A stretch of 58,243 nt of DNA, from NCBI GenBank assembly GCA_023443125.1, contig JAEZVO010000019.1, positions 1 through 58,243 on the forward strand, in the 5' to 3' direction. The DNA is from Actinomycetes bacterium (lineage in GTDB: Bacteria > Actinomycetota > Actinomycetes > Propionibacteriales > Propionibacteriaceae). Both the position numbers and the translations under genes were made by a program. Below the pieces are notes generated by a model. The model was given only the letters and a program-made list of their open reading frames with translations. It was not told the origin of the DNA and made no database searches. This document shows, in pieces, positions 1 through 8,284 of this stretch (its first letter is position 1; each line of letters opens with the position of its first letter).

Positions 1-127
1 CAACGGCCGACTCGAGCACCTCCGCGGTATTGCCCTGGGCTTCCGGAACCTGACCCACTACATCGCCCGCAGTCTCCTCGAGGTCGGCGGATTCAAACCC
101 CGACTACACCCTCGATTGTGAAGAGCC
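1..127 (+). mobile_element. ISL3-type insertion sequence, right end only
   Basis: The window opens inside an insertion sequence. The end of a transposase reading frame runs to a TGA at 119-121, and TTGTGAAGAGCC at 116-127 follows directly. Read inward from the other strand this is GGCTCTTCACAA, which matches the GGCTCTTC-type terminal inverted repeat known for ISL3-family elements. The left end lies outside the window. The sequence after 127 continues as an open frame of an unrelated protein, so 127/128 is the likely insertion boundary. The 8-bp target duplication expected for this family cannot be checked without the other end. Confidence 0.75.
2..121 (+). CDS. ISL3-family transposase, C-terminal fragment
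   Basis: Thirty-nine codons are visible and the 5' part is cut off by the window edge. The peptide includes GRLEHLRGIALGFRNLTHY followed by arginine-rich residues and the stop. This is the well-known C-terminal ending of ISL3-family DDE transposases, which move the element by a DNA cut-and-paste reaction. The catalytic DDE residues lie upstream of the window. The stop overlaps the start of the terminal inverted repeat, as is common in compact insertion sequences. Whether the element is intact cannot be judged here. Confidence 0.8.
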   Translation, partial: NGRLEHLRGIALGFRNLTHYIARSLLEVGGFKPRLHPRL

Positions 128-706
128 CCCAAAGGCACCGGCGTCCCCGATTCAGAAGCAGTCCTCCTGATATGGCTTCCCGACGCTGCTGGTACCCCGC
201 CTCCTGACCCCAAACAGATTGCTTGGGAACTCGCCACCGCTGCAGGCTTCGATCCCATCACCGCAGGCACCACCCCGAAGAGCCTCGAACAAGCACCCCA
301 GGCGTTGGGCGCCGTCGGCATGCCACTGTGGCTCTGGCCAGAACAGCCGACGAAACACCAACTCGGCCCGGTCACGGCCAGCAAGAGCGTGGCCGGTTAC
401 ACCATCTCCATCGTCGCAAGAGTGACGTCGATCACTTGGGATCTTGGCGACGGCAGCAAACCCATCACCTGCAAGACATGGAAGAAACCCCACCCCAACA
501 CCACACTGATCACCACGCCAGTGACCTGCGGACGCCAAACCGGCTATGAACGCCAGGGCATCTACAGCGTCACAGCCACAACAAACTGGACCGTGGACTG
601 GCAAGGGGTCGGAGAAAGCGGAACCATCCCACTCAAAACAACAGCGCAGGCGACGCTCAAGATCGGGGAACTCCAAGTGCTCAACACCAACCCACGCACG
701 AAGTAA
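128..706 (+). pseudogene. secreted PKD-like protein, 5' end removed by IS insertion
   Basis: The frame is open from the IS boundary to TAA at 704-706 (about 192 codons), with no start codon near the boundary. The remnant runs through a proline-rich stretch, then MPLWLWPEQPTKHQ, then a beta-rich part with TWDLGDGS, a PKD-like motif, and two cysteines (in ITCKTW and VTCGRQ). This resembles the C-terminal half of secreted or surface proteins of unknown role that are common in actinobacteria; the signal peptide and N-terminal half are missing. An internal ATG at 305 could give 133 residues but would start mid-domain. I infer disruption by the ISL3 element. The missing half may lie on the far side of the IS. 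Confidence 0.65.
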
Positions 707-728
707 CGCGTGGCCTTGGTCGGACGGT

Positions 729-769
729 GTGGTTTCGATACGCGAGCTTCGCTCGCTACTCAACCACCG
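729..769. repeat. REP-like palindrome, AACCACC type
   Basis: This is a short imperfect palindrome with outer arms TGGTTTCGATACGCGAGC and GCTCGCTACTCAACCA around a TTC loop. It is one of several related palindromes that flank the inverted repeat at 792-872 and recur at the other end of the window. Confidence 0.8.
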
Positions 770-791
770 GGGCTCCCAGCCATCGAGTGAA

Positions 792-872
792 AAACTTCAA
801 AATCCGTACGCAGCTTGACCAAACCCCCTAAAACGGGCCCTTCATCTCACCTGCGTACGGATTTTGAAGTTT
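792..872. repeat. 81-bp element with 22-bp terminal inverted repeats (copy a)
   Basis: The left arm 792-813 begins AAACTTCAAAATCC and ends CAG. The right arm 851-872 is its exact reverse complement over 22 bp. The loop is 37 nt (814-850). It lies between the convergent secreted-protein remnant and era, and between two REP-like palindromes. Its architecture matches 15291-15372 and 57831-57913, with different but compensated arm sequences. No coding potential is evident. Confidence 0.85.
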
Positions 873-879
873 CGTGGTG

Positions 880-922
880 GGTGGTTTCGATACGCGCCCT
901 TCGGGCGCTACTCAACCACCGG
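880..922. repeat. REP-like palindrome, AACCACC type
   Basis: A 43-bp palindrome with GGTGGTTTCGATACGCGCCC on the left and GGGCGCTACTCAACCACC on the right, separated by a TTC loop. It lies 7 bp beyond the right arm of the inverted repeat at 792-872. The inner part is identical to palindromes at 57698 and 57949, but those end in GATGATT/AATCATC. Confidence 0.85.
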
Positions 923-982
923 CCCCAGTAGAGGGGCTCTTCCCCCCCCCGACCGTCGAGCAGCAGCCCGCACCTACCCCGA

Positions 983-1091
983 TCGTCGAGTAGGGCCGAA
1001 GGCCCGTATCGAGACGCAGTACCGGGGCTTCGACACGCCCGCTTCGCGGGCGGCTCAACCACCGGCGCCGAGCGGCTACTCAACCACCGGC
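983..1091. repeat. cluster of further REP-like palindromes and a half-unit
   Basis: 983-1016 is a palindrome in the opposite orientation (CGTCGAGTAGGGCC / GGCCCGTATCGAGACG). 1024-1065 is another (GCTTCGACACGCCCGC / GCGGGCGGCTCAACCACC). 1073-1091 is a half-unit, CGGCTACTCAACCACCGG. The run ends 14 bp before the era stop codon, so era transcripts probably end near or in these hairpins. Positions 707-1104 hold only these repeats and no gene. Confidence 0.75.
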
Positions 1092-1104
1092 ACCAGGGGC
1101 AAGG

Positions 1105-2040
1105 CTAGAAGCCGAGCTTGCCGAGCTGTTTGGCGTCGCGCTGCCATTCCTTGAGCACCTTGACGTGCAGGTGAAGGTGCACACGGGTTCCGAGCAGCTT
1201 GTTGATCTGCAGCCGGGCCGCTGTTCCGATCTCTTTGAGCCTGCTGCCACCCTTACCGATGATGATGCCCTTCTGTGATTCCCGCTCGACGACGATGCTG
1301 GCATACACGTCGGTGAGCGGCTTGTCCTCCGGTCGGTCTTCGCGCGGCACGACCTCGTCGATCATCACCGCGATAGAGTGCGGGAGCTCGTCGTGCACTC
1401 CTTCGAGCGCGGCTTCGCGGATGAGCTCCGCCATGAGCGTCTCTTCGGGCTCGTCGGTGATTTCCCCGTCGGGGTAATACACCGGACCCTCGGGCAGCAG
1501 CTGGAGGAGCGCATTGGCGACGGTGTCGACCTGCTCCCCCGACGTCGCGGATACCGGTACGATCGCTTCCCACTCAATGCCGAGCTCATTCGCGAGCTCA
1601 TTCGCCGCGGCGATGCGTTGTAGTACGTGCGGCTTCGGCACGAGATCAATCTTCGTGATCAGTGCAAGCAGTTTCGGCGGATTCGTGAGCCCCTGAATCT
1701 CCTGCAGGATGTGCTTGTCACCTGGGCCGATTTTTTCGTTGGCCGGCAGGCAGCCGCCGATCACATCCACTTCGGCCCAGGTGTCGTAGACGAGCGTGTT
1801 CAGCCGCTCTCCCAGCAGTGTGCGGGGTTTGTGGAGCCCCGGCGTGTCGATCAGGATCAGTTGGCCGTCGTCGCGGGTAATAATGCCGCGGATCGCGTGG
1901 CGCGTGGTCTGCGGCTTCGACGAGGCGATGGCAATCTTCTGCCCGACGAGCGCGTTCGTGAGCGTCGATTTTCCGGCGTTCGGCCTACCCACGAAGCAGG
2001 CGAAACCGGACCGGTGGTTATTCGTCGTCGTTGGGCTCAT
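1105..2040 (-). CDS. era: GTPase Era
   Basis: Era is an essential GTPase that binds 16S rRNA and helps mature the 30S subunit. The 311-residue product has the G1 loop GRPNAGKST (residues 18-26), G3 DTPG (65-68), TKID at the G4 position (NKxD elsewhere; TKID is usual in actinobacteria) and a C-terminal KH domain with GIIIGKGGSRLKEIG. I chose ATG at 2040 because it leads directly into the G domain and has an AGGAGG upstream. A longer in-frame start at 2121 would only add residues overlapping the upstream gene. It is the last gene of the phoH-ybeY-permease-CBS-era string and overlaps the preceding gene by 23 nt, suggesting translational coupling. Confidence 0.95.
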   Translation of the reverse strand: MSPTTTNNHRSGFACFVGRPNAGKSTLTNALVGQKIAIASSKPQTTRHAIRGIITRDDGQLILIDTPGLHKPRTLLGERLNTLVYDTWAEVDVIGGCLPANEKIGPGDKHILQEIQGLTNPPKLLALITKIDLVPKPHVLQRIAAANELANELGIEWEAIVPVSATSGEQVDTVANALLQLLPEGPVYYPDGEITDEPEETLMAELIREAALEGVHDELPHSIAVMIDEVVPREDRPEDKPLTDVYASIVVERESQKGIIIGKGGSRLKEIGTAARLQINKLLGTRVHLHLHVKVLKEWQRDAKQLGKLGF

Positions 2041-3328
2041 CTTCGGTGTCTTCCTCCTCGGGCAGTTGTCGCACGAGGACCGTCGCAACTTGGTGGCGAC
2101 GGCCCATCGTGCGGTCTGCAATCATCTCGATGCCCTCGTACACAGTCTTCGATCCGGAGATCGGCACCAGGTCGAGCTGCTTGGCCATGAGACCCCACAC
2201 GGTGTCGACGTCTTCGTCATCGAGATCGCGACCGAACAGCTCACCCAAGTCGCTGACGGACAGCCGCGACGACACTCGGTAGCGGCCCTCGCCCAGATCC
2301 ACGACGTTCGGAACCTCCTGGTCGTATTCGTCGACGATCTCGCCGACGATCTCTTCCAGGATGTCTTCGATCGTGGCTAGGCCGGACGTGCCGCCGAACT
2401 CGTCGACGACGATGACCATGTGCGAGTGGTTGCGCTGCATCTCTTGCAACAGCTCAGAAACAGGTTTGGAGTCGGGACAGAACTCCGCCGTGCGCATCAC
2501 TTCGCTCACGGTTTCGCCGCGTTCTGCCTCGGGGTAGTCGAAAATACGCTTGGTGACGTCCTTGATATAGACGATGCCGCGGATGTCGTCGAGCCCCTCC
2601 CCGATCACGGGGATCCGCGAAAAACCAGATCGAAGGGCCAAGCTGATGAGCTGACGCAGCGTGTGGTTTTCCTTGATGAACACCATGTCGGTGCGCGGAA
2701 CCATCACTTCCTTGACGAAGGTGTCGTCGAGGCCGAACACCGAGCGCACCATCTTCGACTCGCTGTCCTCAATCACCTCATGCTCTTCCGCGACGGAGAC
2801 CATGTCGAGGAACTCTGCTTCGTTAGCGAATGGCCCGTCGGAGTAACCGCGGCCGGGCGTCAGGGCGTTGCCGATGAGCACCATGAGCTGCGCGACAGGG
2901 TTCAAGATGGTGGTGAGCACGCCCGCAGCAGGGCCGAAAACCTTGAGGGTGCGGATCGGATTCTGACGCCCCAATGTGCGCGGCGCCACACCCCATAGGA
3001 TGAATGAGACGACGAGCATGATGCCGACGGTGAGCAGCACGCGCAGCCAGTCAGCGCCAAAGAAACTGTGAATCAGGAGCCCGACAAGGGTGATCGACGA
3101 GATCTCCAACATCATGCGTGCAAACATGACGGAGTTCACCGTCGGTGCCGGGTCCTGAGCGATGAATGCGATGCGCTCATGCGCCTTCGACGGTTCTTCC
3201 GCGACGAGGCGCTCCGCCTTGCCCTTCGTCGTCACCGCCACCGCAGCCTCGATGGCTGCCAGCAAGCTGGCAAAGACAGCGAAGACCAACGCGAGCGTCA
3301 GTTCGATCCATTGGGTTTGCGAGAACAT
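2018..3328 (-). CDS. CNNM/CBS-domain membrane protein (CorC/HlyC-like)
   Basis: This 436-residue protein starts with a DUF21/CNNM transmembrane region (about residues 1-190). Two CBS domains follow (around MVPRTDMVFI and the segment with MVIVVDEFGGTSG), then an acidic linker and a C-terminal CorC_HlyC domain. Such proteins are linked to magnesium or cobalt efflux and are often annotated 'hemolysin', but the true substrate here is unknown. The gene normally sits between ybeY and era in actinobacteria; here a permease gene separates it from ybeY. Its ATG overlaps the permease stop by one base (TGATG). The C-terminal tail is very acidic. Confidence 0.9.
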   Translation of the reverse strand: MFSQTQWIELTLALVFAVFASLLAAIEAAVAVTTKGKAERLVAEEPSKAHERIAFIAQDPAPTVNSVMFARMMLEISSITLVGLLIHSFFGADWLRVLLTVGIMLVVSFILWGVAPRTLGRQNPIRTLKVFGPAAGVLTTILNPVAQLMVLIGNALTPGRGYSDGPFANEAEFLDMVSVAEEHEVIEDSESKMVRSVFGLDDTFVKEVMVPRTDMVFIKENHTLRQLISLALRSGFSRIPVIGEGLDDIRGIVYIKDVTKRIFDYPEAERGETVSEVMRTAEFCPDSKPVSELLQEMQRNHSHMVIVVDEFGGTSGLATIEDILEEIVGEIVDEYDQEVPNVVDLGEGRYRVSSRLSVSDLGELFGRDLDDEDVDTVWGLMAKQLDLVPISGSKTVYEGIEMIADRTMGRRHQVATVLVRQLPEEEDTEDEPNDDE

Positions 3329-4335
3329 CAGGCAGCTTCCTCTGCACCGGTTGACATGGGTTCAGGTTTGGCTAGTCGCCACACAACACCGACACCCAGC
3401 ACAATCATGCCAATCACCACCGACATGATAGGCAGCGTGACGACGAGCACCAGGCATGTGGCTGCACCGAGCACCTGCCAGGCGCGATGGTAGTGGCGGT
3501 GTGGCTCCGTCTGCGTGTAGGCGGACACGTTCGCCACAAAGTAATACAGCAACACGCCAAACGACGAGAACCCGATGGCGCCGCGAAGGTCGGCCAGCAT
3601 CACCATGACGCTGAGCACGACCGCGACGGTCAGCTCAATCCTGTGCGGGGTCTTGATGCGCTCGCTGGTCTGGTTAAACCATCCGGGTAAATCGTGGGTG
3701 CGAGCCATCGCCAACCAAGTGCGCCCGATGCCCGACAACAGGCCCAGTAGCGCACCCGCGCTCGCCGCCGTCGCACCAATGATCAAGATGGTCTTCTGCA
3801 CCAGATGGTCACCGACGAGCAACGTCAGCGGGGCTGCGCTGCCGGCCAGGGCGGCAACACCCACCCTGGCCACCAACGTCCACGCGATGAGTGCGTAGAG
3901 CACGAGCGTGATGGTGAGCGCTCCGACGATGGCTCGGCGAATGTTGCGCTCGGGGTCGATTACTTCCTCGCCCATCGTCGCGATGCGCGCGTACCCGGCG
4001 AAGGCGAAAAACATGAGGCCGGCGCTTTGCAACACGCCGTACGGCGTCGTGGCCACCCACTCGAAGCTCGCCGAGGCCGGCGGCGAAATCCAGCCCGTGG
4101 CCAAGGCTGTCACGATGCCGACGAGTGCGATCACCACAAGCACCTTGGCGGCCTGGGCGGAGCTGGTGGCGTTGCACCAGGCCGCGAACGCGGCAAGCAC
4201 GAGGCCGATGACGAGTCCGCTGCCCGCAGCAGCGGCCGCCGGACCCCACACCGCGAAGACGCCAGCTCCCACCATCGACGCCACGCCGATCGCGATGGCA
4301 TCGCTCAGCCGGAGCTGCCTCGCCAGTTGGCTCAT
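3328..4335 (-). CDS. APC-family amino acid permease, internally shortened
   Basis: The 335-residue membrane protein begins with LSDAIAIGVASMVGAGVFAVW, the APC-superfamily TM1 substrate-binding signature. Later it carries FAFAGYARIATMGEEVIDPERN, the usual TM6 region. Family members run to about 400-480 residues with 12 TM helices. Here TM2 (ending in WCNATSSAQ, about residue 61) is joined straight to AAKVLVVI, which normally follows TM4, so roughly 70-90 residues appear to be missing in frame. I start at ATG 4335, in a 4-base ATGA overlap with ybeY; a start at 4356 is possible but less coupled. It is inserted in the conserved ybeY-corC-era string. Transport activity is doubtful. Confidence 0.8.
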   Translation of the reverse strand: MSQLARQLRLSDAIAIGVASMVGAGVFAVWGPAAAAAGSGLVIGLVLAAFAAWCNATSSAQAAKVLVVIALVGIVTALATGWISPPASASFEWVATTPYGVLQSAGLMFFAFAGYARIATMGEEVIDPERNIRRAIVGALTITLVLYALIAWTLVARVGVAALAGSAAPLTLLVGDHLVQKTILIIGATAASAGALLGLLSGIGRTWLAMARTHDLPGWFNQTSERIKTPHRIELTVAVVLSVMVMLADLRGAIGFSSFGVLLYYFVANVSAYTQTEPHRHYHRAWQVLGAATCLVLVVTLPIMSVVIGMIVLGVGVVWRLAKPEPMSTGAEEAA

Positions 4336-4787
4336 CGAGCACGCTCCAAGCCCCATGCTTGGATGATCTTGTCGTTGAGGCCGAACATGATCGCTTTCTC
4401 CTCGGGCTCTGCATGGTCGTGCCCCAGCAGGTGCAGCAGCCCGTGAATGAGCAGGTACTCGGCTTCTTCGTCGGGTTGGCGCCCGTTCTCAGCGGCTTGA
4501 CGCTCAGCCACCGCCGGGCACAGCACGATGTCGCCGAGCATGCCCAGCGGCGGCGCTTCGTCGTCGGAGGGTTCGCGCAACTCATCCATGGGGAAGCTCA
4601 TCACGTCGGTCGGCCCAGGCAGGTCCATGAAGCGTTCGTGGTAGTCAGCCATGGTTTGCTCGTCAACGAGGAGGATGGAGAGGTCGGCGTGGGGATGAAT
4701 GCGCAGCCGATCAAGCGCGAAGCGCGCCAACCGCACGAGGCCCTGTTCGTCGGCCTCCATGCCGGATTCGTTGTTGAGGTCGATCAC
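4332..4787 (-). CDS. ybeY: endoribonuclease YbeY
   Basis: YbeY is a zinc-dependent RNase involved in 16S rRNA 3'-end maturation and ribosome quality control. The 151-residue length is typical. The metal-binding H-x3-H-x5-H motif is seen as HGLLHLLGHDH, and the conserved TDVMSFPMDE segment is present. The start overlaps the phoH stop by 4 nt (ATGA), and the stop overlaps the permease start in the same way, so the genes are tightly coupled in one operon. Confidence 0.95.
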   Translation of the reverse strand: MIDLNNESGMEADEQGLVRLARFALDRLRIHPHADLSILLVDEQTMADYHERFMDLPGPTDVMSFPMDELREPSDDEAPPLGMLGDIVLCPAVAERQAAENGRQPDEEAEYLLIHGLLHLLGHDHAEPEEKAIMFGLNDKIIQAWGLERAR

Positions 4788-5758
4788 TTCCGCTTCGCCT
4801 TTCGCGCATCCTGCGCAGAGTCGTACTCGTCGTAGGCTGCGACGATCTTGCCCACCAGTCGGTGACGCACCACGTCGCGGGCCGTGAGGTTACAAAACGC
4901 GATGTCGTCCACCCCGTCGAGGATGCCTTGCACCAGCTGCAGCCCGGAGCGCGCGCCGCCGGGAAGGTCGATCTGGGTGACGTCACCGGTGACGCAGATC
5001 TTCGAGCCGAAGCCCAGCCGGGTGAGGAACATCTTCATCTGCTCGGCAGTGGTGTTTTGCGCTTCATCCAAGATGATGAACGCGTCGTTGAGGGTGCGGC
5101 CGCGCATGTAGGCCAGCGGCGCCACTTCAACCACGCCTGAGGTGAGCAGTTTGGGCACGGAATCTGGTTCCACCATGTCGTGCAGCGCGTCGTAGAGCGG
5201 GCGAAGGTAGGGGTCGATCTTGTCGCTGAGCGTGCCTGGGAGGAAGCCAAGCTTTTCGCCGGCCTCGATGGCGGGCCTGGTGAGAATGATGCGATTCACC
5301 TGCTTCGTCTGCAGGGCCTGCACCGCTTTCGCCATGGCGAGGTAGGTCTTGCCCGTGCCGGCGGGGCCGATGCCGAACACGATGGTGTGACGATCGATCG
5401 CGTCGACGTAACGCTTCTGGTTCAGGGTCTTGGGCCGCACCGTACGTCCGCGCGAGCTGACAATACCCTGCGTGAGCACATCCGACGGCGACTCGTTCTC
5501 TGCGGTCATCGTGACGACCCGCTCGACAGTTTCCGGAGAGAGCCCCTGGCCAGTTCGGAGAATGGCGATGAGCTCGCTGATCACGTCGTTCGCCTTGGTC
5601 ACGGCTTCCGTCGACCCGGTGAGTGTGATCTCAGAGCCTCGCACGTGCACGTCGGCTTCAAGCAGTGATTCGAGCACGCGCAGATTCTCGTCGCTGGGGC
5701 CGAGAATGCTGATCATGTCGATGGATGGTGGAACGCCGATGGTGCGGGTTCCGGGCAA
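4784..5758 (-). CDS. phoH: PhoH-like ATPase
   Basis: The 324-residue cytoplasmic P-loop ATPase has Walker A GPAGTGKTYLA, Walker B AFIILDEAQN and a preceding KH-like N-terminal region. PhoH-type proteins are linked to RNA metabolism and are nearly always next to ybeY, as here. The start ATG at 5758 gives MPGTRTIGV and matches the usual length. It is the first gene of the operon that ends with era. Confidence 0.93.
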   Translation of the reverse strand: MPGTRTIGVPPSIDMISILGPSDENLRVLESLLEADVHVRGSEITLTGSTEAVTKANDVISELIAILRTGQGLSPETVERVVTMTAENESPSDVLTQGIVSSRGRTVRPKTLNQKRYVDAIDRHTIVFGIGPAGTGKTYLAMAKAVQALQTKQVNRIILTRPAIEAGEKLGFLPGTLSDKIDPYLRPLYDALHDMVEPDSVPKLLTSGVVEVAPLAYMRGRTLNDAFIILDEAQNTTAEQMKMFLTRLGFGSKICVTGDVTQIDLPGGARSGLQLVQGILDGVDDIAFCNLTARDVVRHRLVGKIVAAYDEYDSAQDARKAKRK

Positions 5759-5796
5759 CTGATGCAGGGGGTTCAGGGGGCTGGCCTTCCGACGTG

Positions 5797-5817
5797 GCCC
5801 GACGTCGTTCGTCGGGC
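5797..5817 (-). terminator. hairpin between DUF5709 gene and phoH
   Basis: A perfect 8-bp stem, GCCCGACG / CGTCGGGC, with a 5-nt loop lies 27 nt beyond the DUF5709 stop and upstream of phoH. There is no U-run. It may end the DUF5709 transcript. Confidence 0.45.
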
Positions 5818-5844
5818 ATGTTCAGCTTAGCCGTCGACGATGGT

Positions 5845-6255
5845 TCAGTCATCACCCGTTTCGTCGTCTTCGTCGATGATGTGCATCGCCGCTTCCTCGG
5901 CTGATGCCGCTCCTCCGCTGATTCCCATTTCTCTACCGACGTTGCGATCGTCGCCGACGATCAACCTCCCGGCGCGCTGTTGGCCCACCTCGCGGTCTTC
6001 AAATAGAGGGTTCCATTTGCCGCTGAGTTTCTGGGGGTCGTGCTCGGGCTCTTCTTGTTTGGCACGCATGTCGATGCTTTCCCCTTGCCGCATCTCTGCG
6101 GCAGTGGTGCCATATCCCATGCCTGGGCCCCAGTTGTCCGGCAGGATGTAGCCCTCGTCCAGCACGTCGTCCACGCCGCGATCGATCAAGGTATCGCCAG
6201 CTTGGAGTTGGTCGAGTTCGACGTCGTTACGTTCCGATGCTTCATTGCCTTCCAT
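5845..6255 (-). CDS. DUF5709 domain protein
   Basis: A small acidic soluble protein of 136 residues from ATG 6255 (a 150-residue version from 6297 is possible). It carries the family hallmarks DTLIDRGVDDVLDEGY near the N-terminus, ESIDMRAKQEEP in the middle and GGAASAEEAAMHI at the C-terminus. DUF5709 proteins are widespread in actinobacteria, with no established function. I prefer the shorter start because the extra residues in the longer form are not family-like. It is divergent from the transporter that starts at 6337. Confidence 0.8.
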   Translation of the reverse strand: MEGNEASERNDVELDQLQAGDTLIDRGVDDVLDEGYILPDNWGPGMGYGTTAAEMRQGESIDMRAKQEEPEHDPQKLSGKWNPLFEDREVGQQRAGRLIVGDDRNVGREMGISGGAASAEEAAMHIIDEDDETGDD

Positions 6256-6336
6256 GCACCAAGTCTGCCATCTTTCTTCCCTCTTCGGGCTGGGCACGCG
6301 AAGAAAGTCGCGAGGAGATCAACTACCATCTCTCCG

Positions 6337-7029
6337 GTGACAGATACTCAATTCGCTCAGCGTAGTCGAAGCCACTACGACATCATCGCCGTCGCGTTCG
6401 TCGGCCTCCTGCTGATCTCCAACGTTGCGGCCACCAAGCTCATTCAATTCGGCCCGGAGGTGAACGTCCTGGGCTTCCCCGTGCTGCCCTTGATTACCGA
6501 CGGTGGCGCCATCCTCTTTCCGCTCGTCTACGTGATCGGCGACGTGCTGGCAGAGGTGTACGGCATGCAGGGTGCGCGTCGGGCGATTCTGATGGGCTTC
6601 GTCATGGCGGCGCTGGCGTCGGTGACCTTCCTCCTCGTCGGCATCGCCCCACCGGCGGCAGACTGGCCGAATCAGGAGGCATTCGACGCAATCTTGGGCT
6701 TCGTACCGCGCATCGTGCTGGCGAGCCTGTGTGGCTACCTCGTTGGCCAGCTTCTCAACGCCTGGGTGCTGGTGAAGATTAAGGCCCACACTGCAGAGAA
6801 GGGCTTATGGGCGCGACTGCTGGGCTCCACGCTGGTGGGTGAAGCCGCGGACACCACGGCGTTTTGCCTCATCGCGTTCTATGGCGTGATTACCGGCGGC
6901 ACGATGATCAACTACATCCTCGTCGGCTACATCTGGAAGGTACTCATCGAGGTGCTCGTTATGCCGATCACTTACCAGGTCATCAAACTCGTGAAACGCT
7001 ACGAGCCGAGTTACGTAACAGCCAGCTGA
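6337..7029 (+). CDS. yhhQ: queuosine precursor transporter (YhhQ/VUT family)
   Basis: The 230-residue, roughly six-helix membrane protein contains ISNVAATKLIQFG, VYVIGDVLAEVYG and GEAADTTAFCLIAFYGVI, hallmarks of the YhhQ/VUT family that imports queuosine precursors such as preQ1 or queuine. The only sensible in-frame start is GTG 6337. A TACCAT -10-like box at 6324-6329 lies just 7 nt before it and no Shine-Dalgarno sequence sits at proper distance, so the mRNA may be leaderless. It fits with tgt further on at 12273. No queuosine synthesis gene is visible nearby. Confidence 0.88.
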   Translation: MTDTQFAQRSRSHYDIIAVAFVGLLLISNVAATKLIQFGPEVNVLGFPVLPLITDGGAILFPLVYVIGDVLAEVYGMQGARRAILMGFVMAALASVTFLLVGIAPPAADWPNQEAFDAILGFVPRIVLASLCGYLVGQLLNAWVLVKIKAHTAEKGLWARLLGSTLVGEAADTTAFCLIAFYGVITGGTMINYILVGYIWKVLIEVLVMPITYQVIKLVKRYEPSYVTAS

Positions 7030-7229
7030 AGGGATTCACGGCAGAGTGTGGCTAGCTGACGGGGCCACAGTTCGCTGTTGCATACGCTCGATCACTGTCG
7101 TCGACGAGAAGCGCCGACTCGGACGGTTGAACTCATCGCGTTCGACATGATTTGATGAGCGCAGAAGGCAACCAGCGCAGGAAGGCCCGTGCCAACACAA
7201 CTCGCGGCACACTCGAAGGATCGTTTTCC

Positions 7230-8282
7230 ATGAATGCTCTACCGTTCGTGACCCCTCGCCCAGTTGTCGCTGCGCCCATGGCCGGCGGCCCCACCACCAT
7301 TGAGTTGGCGAACGCTGTCTCAAGCGCAGGCGGGTTCCCCTTTCTAGCCGGAGGCTACAAGACTGCGGAGGCCCTTTACTGCGAGATCAGCCAGGTGCGC
7401 GCCACGGGTGCGCCCTTTGGTGTCAACGTCTTTGTCCCCACCGACCACTCTTGCCAGACGTTAGACAGAGCAGCATTCACCGCGTATGCGAAGGAACTCG
7501 CACCCGACGCAGCAACGTACGGCCTACAGTTGAGCAGTGATCCTGTCAGCGATGATGACCACTGGTCTCAGAAGATCGAGCTACTGACTTCTCACCCTGT
7601 ACCCGTCGTGTCCTTCACGTTCGGGCTCCCTCCGGCAACGGACATGGCTGCCCTGCATCGGAGCGGGACATGCGTGTTGGTAACCGTGACGACTCCCGAC
7701 GAAGCACGGGCAGCAACGGAGCGTGGGGCGGATGGGCTTATTGTCCAAGGGCCTCAGGCGGGCGGACACAGCGCTACCTTCGACCCGGAGCGGACACCAG
7801 GCCCGGTGGATCTGCCCACCCTACTATCGAACGTACGTAAGGTCAGCACACTGCCGCTGATCGCCGCAGGCGGCATCGACAGCGCAGCTGCAGTTCGCAC
7901 CGTTCTCGATGCCGGAGCCACTGCGGCGGCTGTCGGCACCCTCCTTCTACGCACCGACGAAGCTGGTACCTCATCCGTGCATCGAGCGGCACTGGCGGAT
8001 CCCGACTTCGATCGCACCGTGATCACCCGGGCTTTCACGGGACGACCTGCCCGAGCCCTCGCCAACGATTTCATCACGCATCACGATGCTCACGCACCCA
8101 CCGCATACCCTGCTGTTCACCACCTCACGCGTCCTCTCCGGCAAGCGGCTGCCCAAGCGCGTGACCCCCACCGGGTGCACCTGTGGGCAGGAACCGGTTA
8201 TCGCCATGCTCCCACCGGCTCAGCGGCCAACGTGATCCGCACGCTCTACCCACTACCCAACGACTACCAACCCTCACACTGA
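7230..8282 (+). CDS. nitronate monooxygenase-like flavoprotein (NPD family)
   Basis: The 350-residue TIM-barrel FMN enzyme starts at ATG 7230, with GAAGGA 9 nt upstream. VVAAPMAGGP near the N-terminus, GLIVQGPQAGGHSATF in the middle (the conserved GGHS region) and PLIAAGGIDSAAAV at the phosphate-binding loop are typical of nitronate monooxygenase/2-nitropropane dioxygenase proteins. These oxidise nitronates with O2, but the family is broad and the substrate is uncertain. The ABC ATPase gene starts 2 nt after its stop, so they may be co-transcribed. About 200 nt of featureless sequence precede it. Confidence 0.82.
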   Translation: MNALPFVTPRPVVAAPMAGGPTTIELANAVSSAGGFPFLAGGYKTAEALYCEISQVRATGAPFGVNVFVPTDHSCQTLDRAAFTAYAKELAPDAATYGLQLSSDPVSDDDHWSQKIELLTSHPVPVVSFTFGLPPATDMAALHRSGTCVLVTVTTPDEARAATERGADGLIVQGPQAGGHSATFDPERTPGPVDLPTLLSNVRKVSTLPLIAAGGIDSAAAVRTVLDAGATAAAVGTLLLRTDEAGTSSVHRAALADPDFDRTVITRAFTGRPARALANDFITHHDAHAPTAYPAVHHLTRPLRQAAAQARDPHRVHLWAGTGYRHAPTGSAANVIRTLYPLPNDYQPSH

Positions 8283-8284
8283 AC

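Noticed and set aside
729..1091. CRISPR array
   Set aside because: The repeats are palindromic, variable in spacing and orientation, and lack unique spacers of constant length; no cas genes are present.
847..1154. Open frames on both strands at 847-1083 and 864-1154
   Set aside because: They are translations of palindromic repeats and continue into the era 3' end on the wrong strand.
1105..2040. TKID instead of NKxD in Era as a defect
   Set aside because: This substitution is frequent in actinobacterial Era proteins and not an oddity of this gene.
6256..6336. preQ1 riboswitch before the YhhQ-type transporter
   Set aside because: No preQ1 aptamer pattern was recognisable in the 81-nt gap, and a -10 box only 7 nt before the GTG leaves no room for a leader.
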